This document shows, piece by piece, positions 8,640-19,997 of a DNA stretch of 64,000 nucleotides. The DNA comes from Eleftheria terrae. GTDB taxonomy: Bacteria > Pseudomonadota > Gammaproteobacteria > Burkholderiales > Burkholderiaceae_C. Made by a program: the position numbers and the translations under genes. Below the pieces are notes generated by a model. That model did not search any database. It saw nothing but the letters and a program-made list of their open reading frames with translations, and was not told the origin of the DNA. Numbering within the stretch: the stretch's first letter is position 1; each line of letters opens with the position of its first letter. The DNA lies in contig NZ_CP106951.1 of assembly GCF_030419005.1 (NCBI RefSeq), forward strand, positions 2,356,001 through 2,420,000. Direction: 5' to 3'.

Positions 8640-8882
8640 ATGTACAAAGAATCTGCCACCTTCTATCACGCAGGTTGCCCGGTCTGTGTCGAGGCCGAAC
8701 AGCAGCTGGCCACCGCCCTCGACCCCACCCGCTACGCGGTCGAGATCGTGCACCTCGGGGAGCAGCCGCAACGGCTGGCGCAGGCCAGAGAGGCCGGCGT
8801 GAGCTCGGTGCCGGCGCTGGTGGTGGGGGGCTTGCCCTTCCACATCAACTTCGGCGCCTCGCTGGCCGACCTGGGCGGCTGA
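8640..8882 (+). CDS. Small thioredoxin-fold protein with CPVC motif
   Basis: This 80-aa protein has a CPVC active site (Cys13, Cys16) and a thioredoxin/glutaredoxin-like pattern: a beta strand, CxxC, a helix, and a cis-Pro segment SSVPALVVGG. It lacks a signal peptide, so it should be cytosolic. It follows the secreted protein by 40 bp and GGAG lies 5-8 bases before the start. It might reduce or sense through the cysteines of the MarR protein encoded upstream; that is speculation. It resembles thioredoxin-domain proteins annotated only as hypothetical. Confidence 0.75.
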   Translation: MYKESATFYHAGCPVCVEAEQQLATALDPTRYAVEIVHLGEQPQRLAQAREAGVSSVPALVVGGLPFHINFGASLADLGG

Positions 8883-8931
8883 CGACCGCCACCCCGGGCC
8901 CTGCCTGTCCGGGCCCGGCTCTTGTTAACTT

Positions 8932-8974
8932 GGCCTGTCGGGGCCGGGCCCTGTTTCTTCGGCCCCGACAGGCC
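8932..8974. terminator. 14-bp perfect inverted repeat between the thioredoxin-like and MOSC genes
   Basis: Arms GGCCTGTCGGGGCC (8932-8945) and GGCCCCGACAGGCC (8961-8974) flank a 15-nt loop. A second, shorter GC repeat (CCGGGCCC, about 8893-8917) lies just upstream. There is no strong U-tract. It could terminate or attenuate transcription between the two genes, so the MOSC gene may be only partly cotranscribed. Confidence 0.5.
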
Positions 8975-9013
8975 GGGCCAGTGTTTCCCTTGCATCCTTC
9001 CTTGCCTACGTCC

Positions 9014-9712
9014 ATGACCATCACCTCCTGCATACAGCAACTGCGCATCGGCAGCCTGGCGCCCCTGCCCGGCCATGCCGGGGTGCCGAGTGGCATCGGC
9101 AAGCAGCCGGTGGCCGGCCCTTGCTGGATCTCGGCCGACGGCCTGCGGGGCGACCACCAGGGCGACCGCCAGCACCACGGTGGCACTGAAAAGGCGGTGC
9201 ACCACTACCCGCTGGAGCACTACCCGGCGTGGCAAGCGGCCTATCCGGAGGCCGCCTGCCACTTCCAGCCGGGCGCCTTCGGCGAGAACCTGGTTGCCGC
9301 AGGCTGGACCGAGGCCAGCGTGTGCATTGGAGATGTGTTCGAGATGGGTGAGGCCCTGCTGCAGGTCTCGCAAGCCCGCCAGCCCTGCTGGCGTCTCAAT
9401 GCCCGCTTCGGGCTGCCGGGCCTGGCGGCCGAGGTGCAGGCCAGTGGCCGCACCGGCTGGTACTACCGGGTGCTGCGGGTGGGCTGGGCCGAGGCCGGCA
9501 CGGCCTTGCGCCTGCTGGAGCGGCCACACACTGCCTGGCCACTGGCGCGGCTGCACCGGCTGCTGTACGTTGACCGCAAGGACCGCGACGGCCTGGCCGC
9601 CATGGCTGCCTTGCCGGCCCTGAGCGCCCGCTGGCGACAACTGGCGCAGCGCCGACTGGACAGCGGGCAGGTGGAGGACATGAGCCGCCGCCTGCAGCCG
9701 CCACCCGCCTGA
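9014..9712 (+). CDS. MOSC domain-containing protein (YiiM-like)
   Basis: This 232-aa protein is a YiiM-type MOSC protein: DGLRGDHQGDRQHHGGTEKA near the start, GAFGENL, and the conserved Cys in QARQPCWRL. MOSC proteins handle molybdenum cofactor-bound sulfur; E. coli YiiM reduces N-hydroxylated base analogues such as 6-hydroxylaminopurine. The C-terminal half carries the YiiM extension. It ends 9 bp before the convergent bioD stop. Confidence 0.85.
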   Translation: MTITSCIQQLRIGSLAPLPGHAGVPSGIGKQPVAGPCWISADGLRGDHQGDRQHHGGTEKAVHHYPLEHYPAWQAAYPEAACHFQPGAFGENLVAAGWTEASVCIGDVFEMGEALLQVSQARQPCWRLNARFGLPGLAAEVQASGRTGWYYRVLRVGWAEAGTALRLLERPHTAWPLARLHRLLYVDRKDRDGLAAMAALPALSARWRQLAQRRLDSGQVEDMSRRLQPPPA

Positions 9713-9721
9713 GTCACGCCA

Positions 9722-10438
9722 CTAGGCCGCCGCCAGCCTCGACAACAGGGGCGCCACGTCGAGGCAGTCCGCCGCGGCCCGTGCGCTCGGCGCCTCTAGC
9801 CACGGCACCGTGCCGAGGTGGGGTGCGTCGAAGTGCCGCGCCAGCCGGGCCTGCAGCGTGGCCAGGTTCTCTTCGGTCCACGGCATCCGCGGATCGATGC
9901 GGTTCGCCACCCAGCCCGCCAGCGTCAGGCCGCGGGCCCGTACCGCCTGCGCGGTGAGCAGCGCATGGTTGAGGCAGCCCAGTCGCAGGCCCACCACCAG
10001 CACCACCGGCAGCGCCAGTTCGGCCGCCAGGTCATCGGTGCCCCAGTCGCCCGCCAGCGGCACGCAGAACCCGCCGACCCCCTCCACCACCACCACGTCG
10101 GCCTGCCCGGCCAGGCGGCGGGCACCGTCGATCAGGGCGGACGGCGAGATCGCCCGCCCTTCCAGGCGCGCCGCGATGTGCGGCGCACACGCTGCCTTCA
10201 GCAGGCAGGCGCAGACGGCCTCGCTCGGCAGGGGCGGCCGGCTCGCGGCGCACAGGGCAGCGACGTCTTCATTCACCTCCACCCCACCGCGCGCTTCGGT
10301 GCCAGCCGCCACCGGCTTGTAGCCGGCCGTGCTCAGCCCCTGGTCGGCCAGCGCCTGCAACAGGCCGCAGCTGACCAGGGTCTTGCCCACCTCGGTGTCG
10401 GTGCCGGTGACGAACAGCCCGCGTGGCACCGGCCTCAT
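9722..10438 (-). CDS. bioD: Dethiobiotin synthetase
   Basis: BioD closes the ureido ring of biotin by ATP-dependent carboxylation of diaminopelargonate. The 238-aa product has the P-loop GTDTEVGKT at about residues 12-20, [12 protein letters not shown], and a [16 protein letters not shown] segment typical of the family. The ATG overlaps the bioF stop (ATGA). It is the last gene of bioAFD; bioB, usual in related operons, does not follow, because the convergent MOSC gene is adjacent. Confidence 0.93.
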   Translation of the reverse strand: MRPVPRGLFVTGTDTEVGKTLVSCGLLQALADQGLSTAGYKPVAAGTEARGGVEVNEDVAALCAASRPPLPSEAVCACLLKAACAPHIAARLEGRAISPSALIDGARRLAGQADVVVVEGVGGFCVPLAGDWGTDDLAAELALPVVLVVGLRLGCLNHALLTAQAVRARGLTLAGWVANRIDPRMPWTEENLATLQARLARHFDAPHLGTVPWLEAPSARAAADCLDVAPLLSRLAAA

Positions 10439-11643
10439 GCCAGCTCCCTGGCTGCGCGCTGCAGGCTGTCGAGCAGGCGTTGCACGTCCTCGTGGCGATG
10501 AGCGGCGCTCAGCGTGATGCGCAAGCGGGCGGTGCCGACCGGCACGGTGGGCGGCCGGATGGCCGGGACCCACAGGCCGTCGTCCTCCAGCCGGGCGGCC
10601 AGCGCCAGCGCGTCGGCGTTGCTGCCGACGATGAGCGGCTGCACCGCGGTGCTGGAGGCCGCCAACTGCCAGCGATGCCCGTGCAGCAGGCGGCCGAGCC
10701 CCTCGCGCAGCCCGGCAATGAGGCTCCGCAGGTGGGCACGCCGGCGTTCACCGTCCTCGCCCTGGATCAGCGCCAGGCTGGCGCACAGGGCATGCGCCAC
10801 AGCGGGCGGCGCAGCGGTGGTGTAGATGTAGGTGCGGGCGCTCTGCACCAGCCAGTCGATCACGGTGGCATGCGCGGCGACAAAGGCACCTGCAATGCCG
10901 GCGGCCTTGCCCAACGTCCCGATGTAGATGAGGCGCTCGCTGCGCAAGCCGAAATGCGACAGGCTGCCCGCCCCCCGCTCGCCCAGCACGCCGAAGCCGT
11001 GTGCATCGTCCACCACCAGCCACGCATCGTGCCGATCCGCCAGCGCCAGCAGCCCGGGCAGCGGCGCAATGTCGCCGTCCATGCTGAACACCGCGTCGGT
11101 GGCGATGAGCTTGATGGGGCTGTCGCAGCCGGCCAGCAGCGCGTCCAGCGCCTGCAGGTCGCCATGCGGGTACTTGAGGACCTGCGCCCGTGCCAGCCGG
11201 GCGCCGTCGATCAGCGAGGCATGGTTCAGCGCTTCCGAGAAGATGGTGGCCTGCGCGTCGCCCAGGGCGGTGAGCACCGCCAGGTTGGCCATGTAGCCCG
11301 AGCAGAAGAACAGCGCCTGCGCTTCGGGCACCTGCGGCGCCAGCGCTGCGGCCAGCGCGTCCTCGAGCGCTGCATGGGCCGCGCCATGGCCACTGACCAG
11401 GTGCGACGCGCCGCTGCCCGCGCCGTGGCGGGCAGCACCTTCGGCAAGCGCGGACGCCAGCGCCGGATGGCCGGCCAGGCCGAGGTAGTCATTGCTGCAG
11501 AAGGCCAGCAGCGGGCGCACCTGGCCGTCGATCCCGCGGACCTGCTGGTGTGGCCCGCAGGGCGACTCGGCCGTGCGACGGCGGCGCCGCAGCGCCAGGG
11601 CCTGCCGCTCGTCCAGCTGGCGCCTGAGGTGGTCAAGCAGCAT
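10435..11643 (-). CDS. bioF: 8-amino-7-oxononanoate synthase
   Basis: BioF condenses pimeloyl-ACP (or -CoA) with alanine, using PLP. The 402-aa protein shows the family motifs [27 protein letters not shown] and the PLP-lysine region [15 protein letters not shown] chose the ATG at 11643 because AAAGGA sits 8 bases upstream; an ATG at 11652 lacks that spacing. The gene overlaps bioA by 11 bases and bioD by 4, consistent with coupled translation. Confidence 0.93.
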   Translation of the reverse strand: MLLDHLRRQLDERQALALRRRRRTAESPCGPHQQVRGIDGQVRPLLAFCSNDYLGLAGHPALASALAEGAARHGAGSGASHLVSGHGAAHAALEDALAAALAPQVPEAQALFFCSGYMANLAVLTALGDAQATIFSEALNHASLIDGARLARAQVLKYPHGDLQALDALLAGCDSPIKLIATDAVFSMDGDIAPLPGLLALADRHDAWLVVDDAHGFGVLGERGAGSLSHFGLRSERLIYIGTLGKAAGIAGAFVAAHATVIDWLVQSARTYIYTTAAPPAVAHALCASLALIQGEDGERRRAHLRSLIAGLREGLGRLLHGHRWQLAASSTAVQPLIVGSNADALALAARLEDDGLWVPAIRPPTVPVGTARLRITLSAAHRHEDVQRLLDSLQRAARELA

Positions 11644-13030
11644 GGCGGCCATCCTTTCGCGGCAGCACCGCCTCGAGCGTGGCCAGCGTGCGCTCCGCCA
11701 GCCAGCCGGCCTGCACCTCATCGAGCACGTAGGGCGGCATGAGGTAGACGGTGTGGCCAATCGGCCGCACCAGCAGTTCATGCTCACGGCCGGCCAGGTG
11801 AAAGCGCTCGGCAAAGCGCGGCCCTGCCAGCGACTCCCGGACGTCGAAGGCCCAGATCATGCCGAGCTGGCGCTGCGCCTGCACCCGCGGGTCGTCATCC
11901 AGGGGTCTCAGTGCCTCGCTCAACGCAGCCGCGGCGGCCCGGTTGCGCTCGAACACCGGCTCCTCGTCGAAGCGGTCCAGCACCGCCAGTGCCGCACGGC
12001 AGGCCAGCGGGTTGCCGGTGTAGGAGTGGGAGTGAAGGAAGGCGCGAGCCGTCTGGTCGTCCAGGAAGCTGCGGTAGATCTCGTCGCGCACGAGCACCAG
12101 CGACAGGGGCAGGTAGCCGCCGGTGATGCCCTTGGACAGGCACAACAGGTCGGGCCAGGGGGGCTGCACCTCACCAGGCAGGGCGGCCTGCTCGAAGGCG
12201 AAGAAGCTGCCCGTGCGGCCGCAGCCCACCGCGATCTCGTCGGCGATCAGATGCACCTGGTAGCGGTCGCACAGTGCGCGCGCCTCGCGCAGGTAGAGCG
12301 GGTCGTAGGTCAGCATGCCGGCCGCGCATTGCACCAGCGGCTCCAGAATCAGGGCAGCGATGTGCTCGTGGCGTGCCTCCAGCAGCGCGGCCAGTTCCGC
12401 CGCCGCGCGGCGTGCCACATCGGCGCCCGTCTCGCCCGGCGCCGCCTGCCGTGCATCGGGCGACATGACGAGGTGGGCCCGCATCAACAAGGGATCGTAG
12501 GCGTCCCGGAACAGCTGCACATCGGTCACCGCGAGCGCGCCGATGGTCTCGCCGTGGTAGCCGCCGCGCAGGCAGACGAACTCCTGCTTGGCCCCGCGGC
12601 CCTGGTTGCGCCAGCTGTGAAAGCTCATCTTGAGCGCGATCTCGACGGCCGACGCACCATCGCTTGCAAAGAAGGCATGGTCCAGCACCCCGCCGGTGCG
12701 CCCGGCGAGCCGCTCTGCCAGCTGCACAGCCGGCATGTGGGTGCAACCGGCGAGCATCACATGCTCGAGCTCATCGAGCTGGGCCTTCAGGGCTGCATTG
12801 ATGCGGGCATCGGCATGGCCGAAAAGATTGACCCACCAGGAGCTGATCGCATCGAAGTAGCGCCGTCCCGCATGGTCTTCGAGCCAGGGCCCGCGGCCCC
12901 GGGCGATGGCCAGCGGCGGCACCTCGCGCAGCCGCTGCATCTGCGTGCAGGGATGCCAGACGTGGGCGATGCTGCGCTGCTGCCACTGCACGTTGCGTGT
13001 GTCCGCCTCTGCCGGAGCATGTGCTGTCAT
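11633..13030 (-). CDS. bioA: Adenosylmethionine-8-amino-7-oxononanoate aminotransferase
   Basis: BioA converts 8-amino-7-oxononanoate to 7,8-diaminopelargonate, with S-adenosylmethionine as amino donor and PLP as cofactor. The 465-aa product has WHPCTQM near the N-terminus, [12 protein letters not shown], the [11 protein letters not shown] motif and the PLP-lysine [13 protein letters not shown]. The start at 13030 follows AGGAGGGTCC. It is the first gene of bioAFD. No clear BirA operator was found upstream. Confidence 0.94.
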   Translation of the reverse strand: MTAHAPAEADTRNVQWQQRSIAHVWHPCTQMQRLREVPPLAIARGRGPWLEDHAGRRYFDAISSWWVNLFGHADARINAALKAQLDELEHVMLAGCTHMPAVQLAERLAGRTGGVLDHAFFASDGASAVEIALKMSFHSWRNQGRGAKQEFVCLRGGYHGETIGALAVTDVQLFRDAYDPLLMRAHLVMSPDARQAAPGETGADVARRAAAELAALLEARHEHIAALILEPLVQCAAGMLTYDPLYLREARALCDRYQVHLIADEIAVGCGRTGSFFAFEQAALPGEVQPPWPDLLCLSKGITGGYLPLSLVLVRDEIYRSFLDDQTARAFLHSHSYTGNPLACRAALAVLDRFDEEPVFERNRAAAAALSEALRPLDDDPRVQAQRQLGMIWAFDVRESLAGPRFAERFHLAGREHELLVRPIGHTVYLMPPYVLDEVQAGWLAERTLATLEAVLPRKDGRHAA

Positions 13031-13287
13031 CGGACCCTCCTGTGCCGAGCCCGGGGGGCCCGCAAAAAGCGTGCATCTTAGGAAGCGCCGCGAGCTGAGG
13101 CAAGACAAGCCACACGGCGAAGTTGCCACCCTTTTGGCGCACGTTCGCGACAAGATGCGGGCTGCGTCGGGCAAGCGACCGCCTTCTGCCTGCATCGGTG
13201 CAGCGCCCGTGCAGCGCGGTCGTTGTTTCCTCGCGAAAACAGCGGGCTGCGTGCAGGGGGAACACCCGGCTGGCGCTTTAGGCTGCC

Positions 13288-13311
13288 CCGCCTAGGCGGC
13301 CCTCCTATAGT
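13288..13311 (+). promoter_or_regulatory. Palindrome and -10 element upstream of the phasin gene
   Basis: A 12-bp perfect palindrome CCGCCTAGGCGG (13288-13299) sits just upstream of a TATAGT -10-like element (13306-13311), about 40 bp before the phasin start. No good -35 is visible, so a regulator may act there; phasin genes are often controlled by PhaR, whose site this does not obviously match. The rest of the 318-bp gap to bioA (13031-13348) shows nothing else recognisable. Confidence 0.35.
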
Positions 13312-13348
13312 GCCGGCATCGCCGGATGCATCGAAGTGAGGAGTACCG

Positions 13349-13912
13349 ATGAGCAAGAAAGCGCGCAAGGCCGCAGGCAAGTCCACGCTCGCGGACCCCG
13401 CCACGGCCGATGCCTCGCTGGCCGTCACGGTGCGCGACTCCGCCCAGCAGATCTGGCTTGCGGGCCTGGGCGCCTTCGCCAAGGCACAGGCGGAGGGCAG
13501 CCAGGCCTTCGACGCGCTGGTGAAGGAAGGCGCCTCGCTGCAACGCAGGAACCAGGCCCTGGTAGCCGAGCAACTGGGCGAGATGGCGCAGCGCTTCAGC
13601 AGCGTCGCTGGTGAATTGACGCGCCAGGCAGCCCCTGCGTGGGAGCGGCTCGAGTCGATCTTCGAGACCCGCGTGGCCAAGGCCCTGACCCGGCTCGCCA
13701 CTCCCAGCCGTCAGGAACTCGAGACGCTGCTCGCGCATGTCGAGCGGCTGGACCGCACGGTGGCCTCCCTGGTCGCCGCGAGCACGCCGGCCAAGACGAT
13801 GGCGAAGGCCAGCCGTCAGCGGCGTGATGCCCGGCAAGCTGGCGAGGACGCCGCAGCCCCGGCAGCGCCGGCGGCACGCCGTGCCGCGGCACGCAAGCCG
13901 GTGGCCGGCTGA
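13349..13912 (+). CDS. Phasin family protein (PHA granule-associated)
   Basis: This 187-aa protein has the phasin core: a helical segment with VRDSAQQIWLAGLGAFAKAQAEG (about residues 28-50) and amphipathic helices to about residue 125. It ends in an Ala/Pro/Arg/Lys-rich tail (from about residue 155) like the PhaF/PhaI histone-like tails that bind DNA. Phasins coat polyhydroxyalkanoate granules. AGGAG lies upstream of the ATG. Together with the PHB depolymerase at 60181 it indicates a PHA-metabolising organism. Confidence 0.85.
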   Translation: MSKKARKAAGKSTLADPATADASLAVTVRDSAQQIWLAGLGAFAKAQAEGSQAFDALVKEGASLQRRNQALVAEQLGEMAQRFSSVAGELTRQAAPAWERLESIFETRVAKALTRLATPSRQELETLLAHVERLDRTVASLVAASTPAKTMAKASRQRRDARQAGEDAAAPAAPAARRAAARKPVAG

Positions 13913-13920
13913 CCGCCTTC

Positions 13921-13970
13921 GAAGCGCCGGTGGCCACCGGTATCACCGGCATGGTGGCGCCTTCGCGCCC
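13921..13970. terminator. GC-rich inverted repeats between convergent phasin and argJ genes
   Basis: The 75 bp between the two stop codons contain a 14-bp palindrome CCGGTGGCCACCGG (13927-13940) inside a longer imperfect stem (GAAGCGCC / GGCGCCTTC). A bidirectional terminator is plausible. There is no clean U-tract on either strand. Confidence 0.35.
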
Positions 13971-13987
13971 AGCGATGCAGCCGCCGC

Positions 13988-15217
13988 TCAGCTGCGGTAG
14001 TCGGCGTTGATGCTCACGTAGTCGTGCGAGAGATCGCAAGTCCAGACGGTCGCGCTGGCGGTGCCTCGGCCCAGGCCGACCCGCACCGTGATCTCGCTTT
14101 GCTTCATCACCCGCTGGCCGTCGGCCTCCTGGTAGTCGGGATGGCGGCCACCCTGGCGGGCAACGTGAACATCGTCCAGGTACAGGTCGATGCCCGCCTG
14201 GTCGAGGTCGGCGATGCCGGCATAGCCGACCGCGGCCAGGATCCGGCCCAGGTTGGGGTCGCTCGCGAAAAAGGCCGTCTTCACCAGCGGCGAGTGGGCG
14301 ATGGCGTAGGCCACCTGCCGGCACTCGTCCTCGTTGCGCCCGCCCTCCACCTGCACGGTGATGAACTTGGTGGCGCCTTCACCGTCGCGCACGATGGCCT
14401 GCGCCAGCTGAAGCGCCACCGCGGTGACCGCCTCGCGCAGCGCCTGGCCGTCGGCCGAGCCGAGGTCGGCGATTCGCGCATGGGCCGCCTTGCCGCTGGC
14501 CACCAGCACGAGTGAATCGTTGGTGGAGGTATCGCCGTCGATGGTGATGCGGTTGAAGGAAGCATCGGCCGCCTCGCGCACCAGTTGCTGCAGCGCCGCC
14601 GCGTCGATGTTGGCATCGGTGGCGATGAAGCCGAGCATCGTGGCCATGTTCGGGCGGATCATGCCGGCACCTTTGCTGATGCCGGTGACGGTGACTTCCT
14701 GGCCGCCGATACGCACCCGCCGGGAAGCCGCCTTGGCCACCGTGTCGGTGGTCATGATGGCTTCGGCGGCCTGGTGCCAGTTGTCTTCCCGCAGGTCGGC
14801 CAGCGCGCCGGGCAGGCCGGCCGCAATGCGGTCGTGCGGCAGCGGCTCCATGATCACGCCGGTCGAGAACGGCAGCACCTGCTCCGGCGCGAGTTCCAGG
14901 TGACGAGCCAGCGCGACGCAGGTCGAGAAGGCCCGCACCAGGCCATCTTCCCCGGTGCCGGCGTTGGCGTTGCCGGTGTTGATGACCATCGCCCGCGTGC
15001 CGACGCCCAGCGAGAGGTGCTTGCGCGCCAGCTGGACCGGGGCCGCACAGAAGCGGTTCTGCGTGAAGACGGCGGCGACCTCGCTGCCCTCGTCGAGCAC
15101 GATCACCGTCAGGTCCTTGCGATTGGCCTTGCGCACGCCGGCCATCGTGATGCCCAGCCGGACACCGGCGACGGGGTGGAGTTGCTGCGGATCGGGAGCG
15201 GACAGGTTGACGGGCAT
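13988..15217 (-). CDS. argJ: Bifunctional glutamate N-acetyltransferase / amino-acid acetyltransferase
   Basis: ArgJ transfers acetyl from N-acetylornithine to glutamate, recycling the acetyl group in arginine synthesis, and may also use acetyl-CoA. The 409-aa precursor contains the self-cleavage site MATMLGF (Ala192-Thr193), so mature alpha and beta chains are expected. The GDTSTND motif is present. The ATG at 15217 begins [10 protein letters not shown]; a TTG nine codons upstream is less likely. It lies downstream of secA across a hairpin terminator. Confidence 0.94.
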   Translation of the reverse strand: MPVNLSAPDPQQLHPVAGVRLGITMAGVRKANRKDLTVIVLDEGSEVAAVFTQNRFCAAPVQLARKHLSLGVGTRAMVINTGNANAGTGEDGLVRAFSTCVALARHLELAPEQVLPFSTGVIMEPLPHDRIAAGLPGALADLREDNWHQAAEAIMTTDTVAKAASRRVRIGGQEVTVTGISKGAGMIRPNMATMLGFIATDANIDAAALQQLVREAADASFNRITIDGDTSTNDSLVLVASGKAAHARIADLGSADGQALREAVTAVALQLAQAIVRDGEGATKFITVQVEGGRNEDECRQVAYAIAHSPLVKTAFFASDPNLGRILAAVGYAGIADLDQAGIDLYLDDVHVARQGGRHPDYQEADGQRVMKQSEITVRVGLGRGTASATVWTCDLSHDYVSINADYRS

Positions 15218-15282
15218 GGACAGGCTCGGCTTCAAAAAGGACAACAGCGCATTGTAGGAGTCGTGCGCGACCGATCATGACA

Positions 15283-15304
15283 AAGGGCTCCCGAAGGAGC
15301 CCTT
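15283..15304 (-). terminator. Hairpin terminator after secA
   Basis: A 9-bp perfect stem AAGGGCTCC / GGAGCCCTT closes a 4-nt loop, 22 bp past the secA stop. On the minus strand a short T-run follows. Probable rho-independent terminator of secA. Confidence 0.6.
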
Positions 15305-15326
15305 GCACAGCAGGCGACGGCGACGA

Positions 15327-18071
<2,745 letters not shown>

Positions 18072-18454
18072 GCGGATAGGTTCTTGGATGAAAAGAGCGG
18101 CCCGGGGAGCCGAGGCCGGCGGCGCGCTGGGCGCGCCGTCGCAACCGTGGCATCGCGCAGGGGCCGCCGCCTGTGAGTGTCAGCGCAGGTGAGGCCTGCC
18201 GCGTGCTTTGCAAGCCGGCCATGCCAGGCCGGCTGCTGCATGCCGCGGGAGGGACCGCTCCAAAAGCGTTGGAGTTTAGCACCGGGGAACAGGCGCTCAG
18301 AGCCGCCCCTCCGGCGCCCGATACCGGCCGGTGGCCGGCCGCAGCGGCCACTCTTGCCGGGCGCCGATCCGGTCGGCGCCAGTGGCTCGCGCGCCCGGAC
18401 GGTGTCCGGTCCCGTGATCCGCTGCGGTGGTTCTGCTGCGACGCGGCCGGGCTC
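18072..18454. other. 383-bp intergenic region upstream of secA
   Basis: There is no convincing gene here. Two dyads are visible: AGCCGGC-8 nt-GCCGGCT (18213-18234) and CTCCAA-AAGCG-TTGGAG (18258-18274). Either could be a weak terminator of the M23 gene or a control site of secA. No SecM-like leader peptide was recognised. Confidence 0.4.
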
Positions 18455-19516
18455 TCAGTGGGCGGCCGGTGCGTCCTGTGCCGGCGCGGCGGCCGTCACC
18501 TCGTCGTGACGATGGGACGGGGGCGCCACCTCGTCGTGACGATGCGACTTGGCCGCCACCTGCTCGCCGGCCTTGGCCCGCGGGCCGCTGGCCAGGAACT
18601 TCGCCGGGTCCTGATGCACGCCGTTGAGGATGACCTCGAAGTGCAGGTGGGGCCCGGTCGAACGCCCGGTGGAGCCGAGCTGGGAGATGACCTGCCCGCG
18701 CTTGACCAGGTCGCCTTGCTGCACCAGCAGCTTGGACGCATGCGCGTAGCGCGTCACCAGGCCGTTGCCGTGATCCAGGTCGATCATGTTGCCGTACTGC
18801 GGGTGCAACTCCGCCCGCACCACCACGCCGCCGGCGGCGGCCTTGATCGGCGAGCCCGTCGCGCCGGGAAAATCGAGGCCGGTGTGCAGCGCCGAACGGC
18901 CCGAGAAGGGGTCGGAGCGGAAGCCGAAGCCCGAGCTGGTGGGCCCTTCGACCGGTTTGGAATTGGGCACCATCAGCGATTTCATCTGCTCCTCGAAGAG
19001 GCGCGACTCGATCAGCGTGAAGACATCCGCGCGTTGCGCGGAGACGTTGTCAAGCAGGTCGATGGCGCGGTTCAGCTCGGTCAGCGAAGGCTTGTCGCTC
19101 GGCACGAACGGGCCGCCCTGCGCGCCGGCCGCCTTGTCGGCCGGCTTCAGCGTGGCGCTGTCCTCAAGCTTCAGGTCTTCGGGCTTCAGCCCGGCCAGGC
19201 CGGACACGCGCTCGCCGACCGCCTCGAGATGGATCAGCTTGGCCTGCATTTCGCCGACACGTTGTGCCATCGCGTCGAGGTTCTCGCGCATGAACCGATC
19301 GCGCTGGGCGAACTCGTCCTTGACGACCAGCTTCACGAGGGAGCTGACCACCGGCCAGCCGTCGCGGGCGGCCTTCAGGAAAATGAAGTGGTAAACGGCA
19401 GCCGAAAAGGTCAACATCAGCGCGGACAAGACGAGCACCAACAAGCCCATCTGCCACGGGCCGACTTGCAAGACGCGGGTCTGTGCCAGTCGTCCATGTG
19501 TGATCATGATCTGCAT
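18455..19516 (-). CDS. M23 family metallopeptidase (LytM/NlpD-like, membrane-anchored)
   Basis: This 353-aa protein has one N-terminal membrane segment (about 22-45, LLVLVLSALMLTFSAAVYHF), a periplasmic coiled-coil-like region, and a C-terminal LytM domain. The zinc ligands HTGLDF and HLHF (in GPHLHFEV) are intact, so it should be an active peptidoglycan peptidase. The C-terminus carries two copies of SHRHDEV, a His-rich tail encoded by a 16-bp DNA repeat. AGGAG lies 8 bases before the start. The DUF721 gene is divergent, with only 15 bp between the two start codons. Confidence 0.9.
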   Translation of the reverse strand: MQIMITHGRLAQTRVLQVGPWQMGLLVLVLSALMLTFSAAVYHFIFLKAARDGWPVVSSLVKLVVKDEFAQRDRFMRENLDAMAQRVGEMQAKLIHLEAVGERVSGLAGLKPEDLKLEDSATLKPADKAAGAQGGPFVPSDKPSLTELNRAIDLLDNVSAQRADVFTLIESRLFEEQMKSLMVPNSKPVEGPTSSGFGFRSDPFSGRSALHTGLDFPGATGSPIKAAAGGVVVRAELHPQYGNMIDLDHGNGLVTRYAHASKLLVQQGDLVKRGQVISQLGSTGRSTGPHLHFEVILNGVHQDPAKFLASGPRAKAGEQVAAKSHRHDEVAPPSHRHDEVTAAAPAQDAPAAH

Positions 19517-19531
19517 CGATACACTCCTGCC

Positions 19532-19837
19532 ATGACTCAACGCGCCGACCGCACGCTTGCCTTCCATGAGGCCCTCAGCCGCCATGCGGGGCTGAAACGC
19601 CTGCAGGAACTGATGCGCGAGTCGAACGAGCGCTTCGCGGTGGTCCGCCCTCTCCTGCCTCCCGCCCTCGCGGCCCATGTCAAACCCGGGCCTGTGGATG
19701 AGCAAGGATGGTCCTTGTTGGCCCCCAACGGGGCGGCCGCAGCCAAGCTGCGGCAGTTGCAACCCCGCCTTGAGGAGGCGCTTCGGTTGCGTGGCTGGCA
19801 GGTTAGCGCGATCAGGGTCAAGGTTCAATCGGGGTGA
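19532..19837 (+). CDS. DUF721 (DciA-like) protein
   Basis: This 101-aa protein belongs to the DUF721/DciA family, small basic proteins of which some load the replicative helicase. Visible features are the conserved LMRESNERFAVVRPLLPPALA and WSLLAPNGAAAAKLRQLQPRL segments. It is divergent from the M23 gene and no Shine-Dalgarno sequence precedes its ATG. Family members in beta- and gammaproteobacteria commonly lie beside secA. Helicase loading is inference here. Confidence 0.8.
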   Translation: MTQRADRTLAFHEALSRHAGLKRLQELMRESNERFAVVRPLLPPALAAHVKPGPVDEQGWSLLAPNGAAAAKLRQLQPRLEEALRLRGWQVSAIRVKVQSG

Positions 19838-19888
19838 GACCCCGAGCCGAAACCGGCCGTAACCCGTGAGTAAGCCTTCACGAAACGC

Positions 19889-19964
19889 TGGTGCCGGCTA
19901 TCCGACTCGAACGGATGACCTACCGCTTACAAGGCGGTTGCTCTACCAACTGAGCTAAGCCGGC
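19889..19964 (-). tRNA. tRNA-Thr (anticodon TGT)
   Basis: The minus strand reads as a 76-nt tRNA with an encoded 3' CCA. The acceptor stem GCCGGCT / AGCCGGC is perfect, the D-arm reads AGCTCAGTTGGTAGAGC, the anticodon loop is CTTGTAA (TGT), and the T-loop contains TTCGAGT. It follows sspB by 33 bp and may be processed from the same transcript. Confidence 0.95.
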
Positions 19965-19997
19965 ATGTCGGTGCCTCGCGGCACCGGCAAGGCGATT

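Noticed and set aside
13031..13348. BirA operator upstream of bioA
   Set aside because: No match to the known BirA dyad could be seen in this gap.
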